A DNA stretch of 64,000 nucleotides from Alphaproteobacteria bacterium (GTDB lineage: Bacteria; Pseudomonadota; Alphaproteobacteria; Micavibrionales; Micavibrionaceae): NCBI GenBank assembly GCA_023384135.1, contig JAHDXS010000001.1:1-64000 (forward strand), written 5' to 3'. The position numbers were made by a program, and so were the translations under genes. Numbering within the stretch: the stretch's first letter is position 1; every line of letters begins with the position of its first letter. The notes beneath the pieces are model-generated. The model was not told the DNA's origin, ran no database searches, and saw only the letters and a program-made list of their open reading frames with translations. Positions 16,866 to 26,150 of this stretch are shown here, in pieces.

Positions 16866-17783
16866 ATGTCTAACGAACACGCCGACCGCAAAGATGTCTA
16901 CAGCCGGATCACGGACCGGATCATCGCCGACCTCGAACAGGGTGTGCGGCCCTGGATGAAGCCGTGGAACGCCGAGCACGCCGCCGGGCGCATCACCCGC
17001 CCGCTGCGCCATAACGGCCAGCCCTATAACGGCATCAACGTCCTGATGCTCTGGTCCGCTGCGATGGATCGCGGCTACAGCGCGCCAATCTGGATGACCT
17101 ACAAGCAGGCCGCCGAGATGGGAGCGCATGTCCGCAAGGGCGAGAAAGGCGAGCTGGTCGTCTACGCCAATAAGATCACGCGCACCGAGCATGATGCCGA
17201 AACCGGCGAGGACGAAGAACGCACCATCCCGTTCCTGAAAGGCTACACCGTCTTCAATGTCGAGCAGGTGGAAGGCTTGCCCGCGAAGTTCTACGAACTG
17301 GCCGAACCGGCCCTTGACCCCGTGCAGCGGATCGAGGCCGCAGACGCCTTCTTTACCGCCACCCAAGCGGATATCCGTCACGGCGGCAACATGGCGTACT
17401 ACGCCATCGGCTCCGATCACATCCAGATGCCGCCCTTCGAGAGCTTTCGCGATGCCGAGAGCTACTACGCGACGCTCGCCCACGAGGCGGCTCACTGGAC
17501 CCGTCACCCCACGCGCCTCGACCGCGACTTCGGTCGCAAGTCATGGGGCGATGCGGGCTACGCCCGCGAAGAGCTGGTCGCCGAACTCGGGAGCGCCTTC
17601 CTGGCCGCTGATCTCGGGCTCACCCTCGAACCCCGCGACGATCACGCCGCGTACCTCGGCCACTGGCTCGCCGTCCTCAAGGAGGACAAGCGCGCGATCT
17701 TCTCCGCTGCCGCTCTTGCGCAGCGCGCCGCCGACTTCCTGAACAGCCTTCAGCCCAAAGCCGAAACCGAGGCCGCCGCATAG
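16866..17783 (+). CDS. ardC: ArdC-like antirestriction protein
   Basis: A 305-residue protein with the N-terminal ArdC single-stranded DNA-binding domain (DVYSRITDRIIADLEQG, RPWMKPWN, PYNGINVLMLW, about 8-130) and a C-terminal zincin-like metallopeptidase domain with HEAAH (H206, E207, H210). ArdC proteins protect incoming single-stranded plasmid DNA from restriction during conjugation. GAAGGAGA precedes the ATG. It sits on an element that itself carries a restriction system, as part of a cluster of genes commonly found in the first-transferred region of conjugative elements. Confidence 0.92.
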   Translation: MSNEHADRKDVYSRITDRIIADLEQGVRPWMKPWNAEHAAGRITRPLRHNGQPYNGINVLMLWSAAMDRGYSAPIWMTYKQAAEMGAHVRKGEKGELVVYANKITRTEHDAETGEDEERTIPFLKGYTVFNVEQVEGLPAKFYELAEPALDPVQRIEAADAFFTATQADIRHGGNMAYYAIGSDHIQMPPFESFRDAESYYATLAHEAAHWTRHPTRLDRDFGRKSWGDAGYAREELVAELGSAFLAADLGLTLEPRDDHAAYLGHWLAVLKEDKRAIFSAAALAQRAADFLNSLQPKAETEAAA

Positions 17784-17843
17784 CGGCCTCTTGCGTGCTC
17801 CGCTTTGGCGGAGCACGCATTCTCGGCGTTGACCGAGCAACGG

Positions 17844-18020
17844 CTAGAAGCCGGGGGCGCGGTCGCTGAGTTCCGCGCGGATGTTTTGCAGCGTGGCGAA
17901 CGCGTTCAGCCGTTCCTGCGGCTGCTCGAACGTCGCGATGGCATTGAAGATGTCGCGGTACAGCGCGCGCAGTTCGTTCGTGGATTTCGAAGCCAGTTCG
18001 AAGCGTGTGGTCAGTTTCAT
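17844..18020 (-). CDS. Small hypothetical protein, 58 aa
   Basis: ATG at 18020 follows GGAGACGATC, a good ribosome site, which is why this start is used instead of the upstream one at 18110. The product is a helical, charged peptide (MKLTTRFELASKSTNELRAL...). It converges on ArdC. Small genes of this kind accompany plasmid ardC and parB clusters, but I know no function. Confidence 0.55.
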   Translation of the reverse strand: MKLTTRFELASKSTNELRALYRDIFNAIATFEQPQERLNAFATLQNIRAELSDRAPGF

Positions 18021-18402
18021 GATCGTCTCCTTGTGGTGTAAGGAGGCCCGGTCCATCCGGAGCCTTTCCTGGCCCGGAACAGACACAATCATGGGCAGAG
18101 AAGGGCGCACGGCTTGGCCGGGCGGACGACAGACAGCAACAAGGCGGATCAGGGAACGAGACGAACGCCGGACGGCGGCGGAAGACGCGAACGGCGCAGC
18201 GCGCGAAGCCGAGCGGAATCAATGCAAATCAAGATCGGAGAGCAGCGTGGACGGGAGAACGCGCTTCGCGCAATAGAACACCCGCATGGAACGAGCAAGC
18301 CAATCTGTCTGACGAATACAGCTATAACGCTGCGGAATCTTGTTGACCCGAATCGGGAGCGTTTGCTAACGCTGGTTGTGAGCGTGTGTAAACGGGGAAC
18401 GT
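18021..18402. other. Intergenic region, nothing recognised
   Basis: This 382-base stretch separates the leftward small gene from the rightward membrane-protein gene. Both promoters should lie in it, but no consensus pair is convincing. A weak inverted repeat GCGTT/AACGC is seen near 18360. Base composition starts to fall here toward the more AT-rich start of the RTX locus. Confidence 0.4.
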
Positions 18403-18963
18403 ATGAACCACGACAACAATGAGACTGATGAGGGTCCGGCTTCTCTGGAAGTTCCTAAACGGCGTATCGGTCGTGTACGCATGAGCCTGCTGCTTGGCCT
18501 ATTGCTATTGATGTCCACTCAGTATCTCAACCACACCGGATTCTGCTACGCCGAGATGAAGTACCTCAGCGAGCGCGAGCTGATGGATCGCGTGTTGTTT
18601 GGAAGTAATGCCCGCTCCATGACTGATAACGAGAAAGTCGATGACCTAAGAGCGCGTACTGGAGCCGAATATCCTGACTGCTGCCGCGTCAGCAAATTTG
18701 CGTTCGGGTGGTCGAGATTCACGATCCTGTTTAACAGCGCTCTTGGAAACTATCGGTACGGGTTTGAATACAGCTATCCGGCAGATAAAGCGAAAACGGG
18801 TTCTGAGGATTTGTTCCAGTGGTATGAGCATTCAATAAATTCTTGTGGCTCAAGTGCGCATACAGGATTTGGAGAAAGCAACTCGCAAGCCTCGTACGAG
18901 GCCATATTGAGATCTAACAACAAGAATTGGAGAAGAATAGAGGATGCCGACAGAGCCGATTGA
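18403..18963 (+). CDS. Hypothetical protein with one N-terminal membrane segment, 186 aa
   Basis: A cytoplasmic N-terminus of about 28 residues is followed by one hydrophobic segment (SLLLGLLLLMSTQYL, about 28-43) and a soluble, Cys-containing C-terminal domain (DCCRVSKF, SINSCGSS) that would lie outside the membrane. It resembles no family I recognise. Its end overlaps the giant RTX gene by 20 bases, so the two are probably made together and it may be an accessory or export-related partner. Its lower GC content matches the beginning of the RTX gene. Confidence 0.65.
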   Translation: MNHDNNETDEGPASLEVPKRRIGRVRMSLLLGLLLLMSTQYLNHTGFCYAEMKYLSERELMDRVLFGSNARSMTDNEKVDDLRARTGAEYPDCCRVSKFAFGWSRFTILFNSALGNYRYGFEYSYPADKAKTGSEDLFQWYEHSINSCGSSAHTGFGESNSQASYEAILRSNNKNWRRIEDADRAD

Positions 18964-21900
18964 ATTGACGTTTGAAGAATTCTCCGACATTCATGTCATA
19001 ACAAATCTCTTCTTATACGGAACTAAGACTACGCCGGAGCACTACGTTGACCGCTTGCGTTCCGCTCAGGAGTACGCTGATTTGCCACTGCTTGAGATTA
19101 ACAACGGTACCGCAACAGTTCCCGTTCTTAAGATTAACATTGACATGAAAGACTTCATGGAAAATGGCCCTGGTAAGTACGTCAGGGCAGCGCAGTTTGA
19201 ATTTGTTCAGGACTTCTTGGCGGGAAACGTTGCGCTACCCGTAGGAACGTATACACGCTTAGACCTAAGGGACAATCATGGGTTCAGCAATAGTGATTTT
19301 ACGGTGGACTTTCAGCAGTATGAGTTAGAGACGGATAATCCAGACTACGGCTGGCGGACATATATCTACAACTCATCGGCCTTTATTCTGTCGGATACCA
19401 CCCAGTTCGTAGTACATGCAGATGGCACGTTCTCAATCCAGAACGTATCCGTCCATGCGTTGAATGACAATTTCGACTTTGAAAGTGGTGACTGGCTAAC
19501 TCAACTAGCAAACTACATTCAGTTGGGAGGTGTTGTTGACCCGTACGCTATCGGACGCAGGTTGCAGTTTGAATTTCAGAACAAGCAAGATGTTCCTGTA
19601 ACTGAGGTCTACGATTTCACGACTGACCATCAGGCATACTTACAGATTGACTATGATGGAGGCATTGCAGATGCCAATGTTCCGATACAGTCTGTTATCG
19701 CCAATCTAAAAGCGGCTGGAACGATTGAGTATCTGACCAAACAAGGCCAGCACGTTATCTACGGAACGGCGAACGCTGACGCTCTCACCGGCACATCGTC
19801 ATTCTCGGATGTAAAGGACATTCTCGTCGCGGGCGATGGCAACGACGAGGTTGATGGATACAGAGGCGATGACATCCTTTACGGCGGCGCCGGGGAAGAC
19901 ATCCTGAAAGGCAGTCTTGGCCGAGATGAGGTCTATGGGGAGCTAGGCGACGACGTAATTTTTGGATTCGCCGGAACCAAGGGACTGATGTCCTCGGGAG
20001 GATTAGAGGGGGATTTGTATCACGGCGGCTCCGTGTTCATCCAAGATCAATCAACCGATGGGAGCGATACGCTCAACTACAGCCTCGTGGCTCTTGGCGG
20101 GCTGACACTTGAATATCTCGATCTGGTCAACGGTGATGTAGCCATCTACCAGAGCGCGCACGCGAGCGTCCCGTTGGAAAACAGAACACAGGATGTTGCT
20201 GTCTCGATTGAGACGTTCGTTCTGACCAACGACAGCGATACGTTGAAGCTTTCAAGCGGAGCACCGACTCGGGCCGCAAAGTTCTTTGGACTCGGCGGAT
20301 CGCTCGATAAGGTGGATTTGTCCGATAGCAGCCAAGGGATCACAGTCAACCCGGAAGATCAAAACGGGTTCCGCTCCATCGGGGCTGGGAAGTTCAGGGA
20401 GTTCGAGGTCATCCTCGGCTCAAACACGAAGAACGACATTTTCAAGGGCGGTGGTTCGGCCATCACGTTCGACGGTGGGGGGCACGAGACAGGAACGTTC
20501 GGCGACCGGGCCGACTACAGCGCCCTACTGGACCCGACCGGGCAATCTGGCCTGCCGACCAAGGGCCATATCGTGGTGGATATGACCAACGATACCGTCC
20601 GCGTGTCCACCAATGCGCGCGGCACCTCCCTCGACACGATCCGAAACGTCGAGAGCTATATCGGAACGCACGGCAACGACTTCTTCCGCGCCAAGGAGGG
20701 CGTAAGCGGGATTTCCTTCGACGGATTCGACGGCGTGCGCGACAGAGTCGATTTCTCGGCGTTCACCAGCGGCGTCACGGTTGATATGGAGACCGGAGCG
20801 GGCACCGTGCTGATCGTAAATGTCGAGGAAGTCAATGGCACCGCCTACGCAGACAATTTGACAGGAAGCGCCGCGAATGAATGGTTCTTCGGCAATGCCG
20901 GGGCGGACGAAATTTCCGGTGGCGGCGGGGACGACTATATCGAAGGTGGCGCGGGCGTGGACACGCTCGATGGCGGCGGCGGAGACGATACGTTCTATTT
21001 CCGTGGCAGCAGCGATGATCTTGATATCGTGAGCGGTTCCGGCGGGACGGATACGGTGTTCCTCGCTGGCTCGTTTAAGATGACCGGCGAACTGGCTTTC
21101 ATCCGCAACGGTGCAAACATCACCATCGTCGGCGCGGCGGTTGCCGACAGTTCAGTCGAGTACGTCGAGTATGGTGACACGGCCCGTTTTTCCATCGCTT
21201 CACTCGGACGGGAAGAGCCGCTTTACATCCCTGACAACTTCGTGGCCGGGACCACCTCTGATGACCCGGACCTCGTTGGCACGAGCCAGGACGATCTATT
21301 CTCCGTGTCAGCCGGCATTGATGTCATCGACGGCGGTGTCGGGCACGACGTCATGGATTATTCAGCTCTGTCTGCGGGGATTGTTGTCGATCTGAGCGGG
21401 GCTTCGGTTGTGGTGGATAAGGATATCCTCGGCGAGCAGTTCGACACGCTAACGTCCATCGAGGGATTCTGGGGTACGGATTTCGGAGATACCTTTAAGG
21501 GCAATGCAGCGGATAACGAATATCTCGGCGGCGCTGGTAACGACATTCTTCTCGGCGGCGGGGGCGACGATGTCCTGATTTCTGGCGGTGGCGCAGACCT
21601 CATACATGGCCAAGACGATAACGACTGGATTCACGGTGGCGGCAACGGCCTCCTGTCCGGTGGCAACGGATCAGATCACATCTACGCCCAGGGTGCGGAT
21701 ATTGCGTATGGCGATGGAGGGGAAGATTTCCTCTATGGAAGCGATTCGATCTTGGATGGTGGCGATGGGAACGACTTTCTCAAAGGTACTGCTAGCACGG
21801 TCTACAGGGAGAGCGCAGGAACGGATGTCATCCATGATTCTGGAAACGGTGTGCTGCAACTTACCGCAGGCAGTATCGGCGATCTGACGTTTTACCGTGC

Positions 21901-24900
21901 GGAAAACAACTCCCTGGTTCTCAAGAGATCAGGCGGTGATGCGATTGTCATTGTCTCTGGTATCGCGACCATCCGCGACGGAGCAACCGACTACAACCTG
22001 AGCAACTATCTTCAGACGCATCCCGCCAAGAACCTCACCTCTGACCGCGACCAAGTGTTCAGCGGCACGCCGGCGGACGAGGTGTATGAAGCATCCAACG
22101 CCGGCGACGACACAATCATTTCAGGCGGCGGCAACAACGAATACATTTTCGATGACGCCGACTATGAAGGCATAACGAATATCTACGGCCACGCAGGCGG
22201 CCTGGAAACCATCGTTCTCTCCAGCGCCTCCTCGCAGGACGCCTTTACGCTGGTGCGCAACGCGTCCGCACCGAACGCGTTCAGTCTTTACTACGGTGCG
22301 GGCGAGGTCCTCCTTCAGGATGTATCAAGCATCACGTCTGGCTATCAAGTGCGCCTCGGTCAGACCAACACGACACTGTCCTTGACCGATATTGATTTCG
22401 TTACGCGCGGTTCAGCCCTGACCGACATCATTGAAGGTGACGTGAGCGGATTCTCGGTCGATGACGTGATTCACGGCGAAGGTGGAAACGACGACATTGA
22501 CGGGGGCGACGGTGACGATGAGATATTCGGCGGAACGGGCGACGATATTCTGTTCGGAGGCAGCGGTAATGATCTTCTGGATGGCGGCGAGGGCGATGAT
22601 GAGATCAACGGCGGCGTTGGTGACGACATCCTGAAAGACAGCGGAGGCAACGACACGTATATCGTGACGACCGACGACACCTTGTTGCCGGGCAGCGGTG
22701 ACAATATTGTCGAAACAGACCTGACCGACCTGTCCTCGGTCATTCTGGACTTCTCGGCCTATGGGCTTATTAACCCGGTATCGCTCTTGCTTGCCGACCA
22801 CGGGTTCGTCCGGGACTTCTCGATTTCGGATGTGTCCGATTACAAGCTGGTCTATGGGGCCAGCAGCATCCTGCTCAAGGATTATACCAACTACGATTTC
22901 GCGCCGAGCATCCGCCTAGCCGACGACTCGCTCGTCTCGCTGAACGACCTCACGATCATCGGATTCGGAAGCGATGACGACGACTCATACAACGAGCAGG
23001 CGTTCCTGGCGCAGAACGATGTCGTCTATGCGCTGGGCGGCGACGATGTCTTCAACTTCATGCATGGAGACGATACGGCCTATGGCGGTGCTGGAGACGA
23101 TTTCCTCGGCAAGATCGCGAGCGTCGTCTTCAATCCCCAGACCGGCGGCTTCACCGTCGTCACGGGATCGGGTGATCTGACGGCTTACGGGGAAGACGGC
23201 AACGATACGCTCCAGGGCGGTTCAGGGGACGATGTCCTCGATGGAGGGGCCGGGAACGATGTGTTCCTCAATTTTTACGCCGGTGGCACTGACCTGCTCG
23301 CTGGCGGAGAAGGCGATGACCTCTTCATGCTGGGCGCGTCGGGAATCACCACCGTGGATGGCGGCGAGGGCTCCGATACGGTCAGTATGGCGGCTGCAAA
23401 TATATTCGCCGGAACGACACATTCGTTTGTGATCGACCTTGACGAGCAGGAAGTATCCGGGGCTGGCGGTAACGTTACGCTTGTCGGCATCGAGAACGCG
23501 ATTGGATCAGACGGCGATGACGAGATATACGGCAACGCGCAAGCCAACGTCATTGAAGGCTCCGGCGGTGACGATATTCTTGAGGGCGTTCTTGGCAATG
23601 ACAGCTATTGGTTTGGCAGTGGCGTCGATGAGGGTGAGGATACGATCACCGAGGGCGCGGGCGCAGAGGACGCTATTCATTTCTATGAAGGGATCGTGCT
23701 GGATGATCTGACCTTTACCGTATCCGGCGTCAATCTGGAGATCGAACATCCTGACGGTCTAATCATCATTGAAAATCAGATGTTGGGCGGAGCGTATCGC
23801 GTCGAGCGCCTGATCTTTGCGGACGGAACCGCGCTCGACCTTCAGAGTTATCCGAGCTGGATTCTAGGGACAAATGGTAATAACAGTACGCTCGCGGGCA
23901 CCAGCGGAGCGGACATCATGTACGCGCTCAACGGAAACGATAATGTCTTTGGCTATGCCGACAATGACAGTCTGCACGGCGGCCTTGGCAATGACACGCT
24001 GGATGGCGGTGACGGCGACGACATCCTTGAGGGCGGCAAGGGCAACGACACGCTCATCGGAGGGGCCGGGATGGACACGGCCTCCTATCGCGGCTCGATG
24101 CAAGGCATTGTCGTCAATCTTATCAGTGGAACCGCCAATGACGGGATGGGCGGATCAGACACGCTGACCTCAGTCGAGAATGTCACCGGCTCGTTCTATG
24201 CGGACGTGTTCTTTTCCGGTTCCGGTGCGAACGTCATCAACGGCTCGGAAGGCGTCGATACGGTCGATTACAGCCTCTCGAACCAGAAGGTCAACATCGA
24301 CCTCAAGAACGGCACGGCGTCGAGCGGATACGCGCAAGGTGATGTACTGATTGCAATCGAGAACATCATCGGCACCAATCTAACGTCCGCCTACGACACG
24401 ATCTATGGGGACGATCGCGCCAACCATCTCTGCGGTCTGGCCGGGGACGACTTTCTGGAGGGCGGCGCTGGAGCCGATCTGCTTGATGGTGGTTCGGGTC
24501 GGGATACGATCCGCTATTCCCGTTCTGCCTCCGGCATCAATGTCAATCTCGAAACGGGCGTGTGTATTGGTGGCGACGCGGACGGCGACGTGCTGATCAG
24601 TATCGAGTCGGTCGGCGGTTCGGCGTACAACGATGTGATCGTCGGAGATGCCGGCGCTAACTATCTGCGCGGCAGTCTCGGGAACGACATTCTGGATGGA
24701 AATGGCGGCGTTGGCGACATCCTGCATGGCGAACAGGGGAACGACACTTACATCTTCACGTCCGGACGCGTATCAATGAACGAAACGACCGGCACAGACC
24801 GCATTGTCTTCGCTTCGATCTGGCGTCCCGATGAAGTGATCGTCAACGGCAACTTCATCAGCTTCGAAGGCACGATGGACAGCATCACGGTGAACGACAT

Positions 24901-25864
24901 CAGCTTGTTCGAGGAGTTCGAGTTCTTCGGGTTTGGCGTAATGACCCTTGCTGCGCTGGTCGCCGCCAATCCCGATGCGCTGGATACGACGGGCGATGGT
25001 GATGACAATGCTTTCACCGCGACGGATGCTCCGGAAGCCTTCTACGGCCTGGCCGGAGTTGACACCGTAAGCTATGCAAACTCATCGGTCGGTGTGTTCG
25101 TTGATTTGCTCAATAATGTTGGCCAATACGGCGATGCGCAGAACGATACGTACTACAGCATCGAGAACGTCACAGGCTCGAACGTCAACCACATCGTTGG
25201 CTCGAACAGCGTGGCGGAGTTCGACCGTATCTGGGGTAACGAATCGGCGAATATCCTGAGCGGCCTGGCTGGCGATGACGTGCTCGAAGGTGATGGCGGC
25301 GCGGATGTGCTGGATGGCGGAGCCGGCATTGACTGGGCTCGCTATATTCGCTCGCCCTCGGCTGTGAACATCAATCTTGAAACAGGTGTTCACACGGGCG
25401 GTGACGCCGAAGGCGATACGCTGATCAGCATCGAGCGTGTTGTCGGTAGCATCTATGATGATGTCCTGACGGGCGGCAGCGCCGACGATTATCTAAACGG
25501 AAACGCCGGAAACGATATTCTCAACGGCCGGGGCGGCGCGGATGAGCTGTATGGCCAGAGCGGGGCAGACCGGTTTGTAATAGACGTGCTGGGAGCAACA
25601 GATATCATCGGCGATTTCAAGCTCTCCGAAAACGACGTGATCGACCTGCACGATCTGTTTAGCGTCGAATACGACCCGCTTCAACACTCCATAGATGATT
25701 TCGTGTCGATCACGACCAGCGGGCAGAATTCCTACATAGCGGTCGATATCGACGGTGGTGGAGACACGTTTGTTCAGGTTGCCTCCGTCAAGGCTGTAAC
25801 CGGACTGAACGCGGCAGCGCTGTATGCCTCCGACAATCTGATCCTATCGGAATCGCAGGTCTGA
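18944..25864 (+). CDS. Giant RTX calcium-binding repeat protein, 2306 aa
   Basis: The first 270 residues are a unique domain without repeats. From about residue 275 many blocks of nonapeptide repeats (GGxGxDxLx, for example GGAGEDILKGS, GGGGDDYIEGGAG, GGDGDDEIFGGTG) alternate with spacer regions such as VDYSLSNQKVNIDLKNGTA, which recur in several copies. These fold as calcium-binding parallel beta rolls. The C-terminal 100 residues (GDFKLSENDVIDLHDLF, YIAVDIDGGGDTFVQV) resemble the type I secretion target region of large adhesins. A secreted adhesin or surface protein is the best guess; no enzymatic domain is seen. No ABC transporter, HlyD or TolC gene lies in the window, so secretion must use one elsewhere. 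Confidence 0.9.
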   Translation: MPTEPIELTFEEFSDIHVITNLFLYGTKTTPEHYVDRLRSAQEYADLPLLEINNGTATVPVLKINIDMKDFMENGPGKYVRAAQFEFVQDFLAGNVALPVGTYTRLDLRDNHGFSNSDFTVDFQQYELETDNPDYGWRTYIYNSSAFILSDTTQFVVHADGTFSIQNVSVHALNDNFDFESGDWLTQLANYIQLGGVVDPYAIGRRLQFEFQNKQDVPVTEVYDFTTDHQAYLQIDYDGGIADANVPIQSVIANLKAAGTIEYLTKQGQHVIYGTANADALTGTSSFSDVKDILVAGDGNDEVDGYRGDDILYGGAGEDILKGSLGRDEVYGELGDDVIFGFAGTKGLMSSGGLEGDLYHGGSVFIQDQSTDGSDTLNYSLVALGGLTLEYLDLVNGDVAIYQSAHASVPLENRTQDVAVSIETFVLTNDSDTLKLSSGAPTRAAKFFGLGGSLDKVDLSDSSQGITVNPEDQNGFRSIGAGKFREFEVILGSNTKNDIFKGGGSAITFDGGGHETGTFGDRADYSALLDPTGQSGLPTKGHIVVDMTNDTVRVSTNARGTSLDTIRNVESYIGTHGNDFFRAKEGVSGISFDGFDGVRDRVDFSAFTSGVTVDMETGAGTVLIVNVEEVNGTAYADNLTGSAANEWFFGNAGADEISGGGGDDYIEGGAGVDTLDGGGGDDTFYFRGSSDDLDIVSGSGGTDTVFLAGSFKMTGELAFIRNGANITIVGAAVADSSVEYVEYGDTARFSIASLGREEPLYIPDNFVAGTTSDDPDLVGTSQDDLFSVSAGIDVIDGGVGHDVMDYSALSAGIVVDLSGASVVVDKDILGEQFDTLTSIEGFWGTDFGDTFKGNAADNEYLGGAGNDILLGGGGDDVLISGGGADLIHGQDDNDWIHGGGNGLLSGGNGSDHIYAQGADIAYGDGGEDFLYGSDSILDGGDGNDFLKGTASTVYRESAGTDVIHDSGNGVLQLTAGSIGDLTFYRAENNSLVLKRSGGDAIVIVSGIATIRDGATDYNLSNYLQTHPAKNLTSDRDQVFSGTPADEVYEASNAGDDTIISGGGNNEYIFDDADYEGITNIYGHAGGLETIVLSSASSQDAFTLVRNASAPNAFSLYYGAGEVLLQDVSSITSGYQVRLGQTNTTLSLTDIDFVTRGSALTDIIEGDVSGFSVDDVIHGEGGNDDIDGGDGDDEIFGGTGDDILFGGSGNDLLDGGEGDDEINGGVGDDILKDSGGNDTYIVTTDDTLLPGSGDNIVETDLTDLSSVILDFSAYGLINPVSLLLADHGFVRDFSISDVSDYKLVYGASSILLKDYTNYDFAPSIRLADDSLVSLNDLTIIGFGSDDDDSYNEQAFLAQNDVVYALGGDDVFNFMHGDDTAYGGAGDDFLGKIASVVFNPQTGGFTVVTGSGDLTAYGEDGNDTLQGGSGDDVLDGGAGNDVFLNFYAGGTDLLAGGEGDDLFMLGASGITTVDGGEGSDTVSMAAANIFAGTTHSFVIDLDEQEVSGAGGNVTLVGIENAIGSDGDDEIYGNAQANVIEGSGGDDILEGVLGNDSYWFGSGVDEGEDTITEGAGAEDAIHFYEGIVLDDLTFTVSGVNLEIEHPDGLIIIENQMLGGAYRVERLIFADGTALDLQSYPSWILGTNGNNSTLAGTSGADIMYALNGNDNVFGYADNDSLHGGLGNDTLDGGDGDDILEGGKGNDTLIGGAGMDTASYRGSMQGIVVNLISGTANDGMGGSDTLTSVENVTGSFYADVFFSGSGANVINGSEGVDTVDYSLSNQKVNIDLKNGTASSGYAQGDVLIAIENIIGTNLTSAYDTIYGDDRANHLCGLAGDDFLEGGAGADLLDGGSGRDTIRYSRSASGINVNLETGVCIGGDADGDVLISIESVGGSAYNDVIVGDAGANYLRGSLGNDILDGNGGVGDILHGEQGNDTYIFTSGRVSMNETTGTDRIVFASIWRPDEVIVNGNFISFEGTMDSITVNDISLFEEFEFFGFGVMTLAALVAANPDALDTTGDGDDNAFTATDAPEAFYGLAGVDTVSYANSSVGVFVDLLNNVGQYGDAQNDTYYSIENVTGSNVNHIVGSNSVAEFDRIWGNESANILSGLAGDDVLEGDGGADVLDGGAGIDWARYIRSPSAVNINLETGVHTGGDAEGDTLISIERVVGSIYDDVLTGGSADDYLNGNAGNDILNGRGGADELYGQSGADRFVIDVLGATDIIGDFKLSENDVIDLHDLFSVEYDPLQHSIDDFVSITTSGQNSYIAVDIDGGGDTFVQVASVKAVTGLNAAALYASDNLILSESQV

Positions 25865-25871
25865 TGGTGAT

Positions 25872-26150
25872 TCAGTTCAGTGTGCGGTCTTCGAGGCGGA
25901 ACGGATTGTGAAGCGCGCCCCAGGCGGCGAATAGTTGATCGTCGGGCATCGCGGCGAACCGCTGCTTGAGCGCGGCGATCTCCGGGCTTAGCCCATCGGC
26001 TTTCGTTTCCCGCAGATTGTGCCGCAGGATCGCAAACGGCTGGCGCATGAACATCGGGTGCATCTCCAGCGCCAGCAGCAGCGTTTCCAGATCGTCGATG
26101 GTTCGCTCTGCGTTCCAATCGTTGCTAAGCATCGGGTTCGTGCCCCACAT
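25872..26150 (-). CDS. Hypothetical protein downstream of the relaxase, 92 aa
   Basis: A small helical protein (MLSNDWNAERTIDDLETLLLALEMHP to ALHNPFRLEDRTLN). ATG 26150 is favoured because the segment before it in the longer frame (from 26204) looks like shadow of the relaxase gene. It overlaps the relaxase end by 26 bases, so it is the last gene of the leftward mobilisation operon. No family is recognised. Confidence 0.55.
   Translation of the reverse strand: MWGTNPMLSNDWNAERTIDDLETLLLALEMHPMFMRQPFAILRHNLRETKADGLSPEIAALKQRFAAMPDDQLFAAWGALHNPFRLEDRTLN

Noticed and set aside
16134-17507. A 457-codon minus-strand frame over the ArdC gene
   Set aside because: It is antisense to a clear ArdC, has no recognisable domain, and its composition is that of a reverse-frame shadow in GC-rich DNA.
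19800-25600. Regular short repeats that might be taken for a CRISPR array
   Set aside because: They are imperfect, in frame, of about 27 bases without spacers of constant size, and encode GGxGxDxLx peptides. They are RTX coding repeats.
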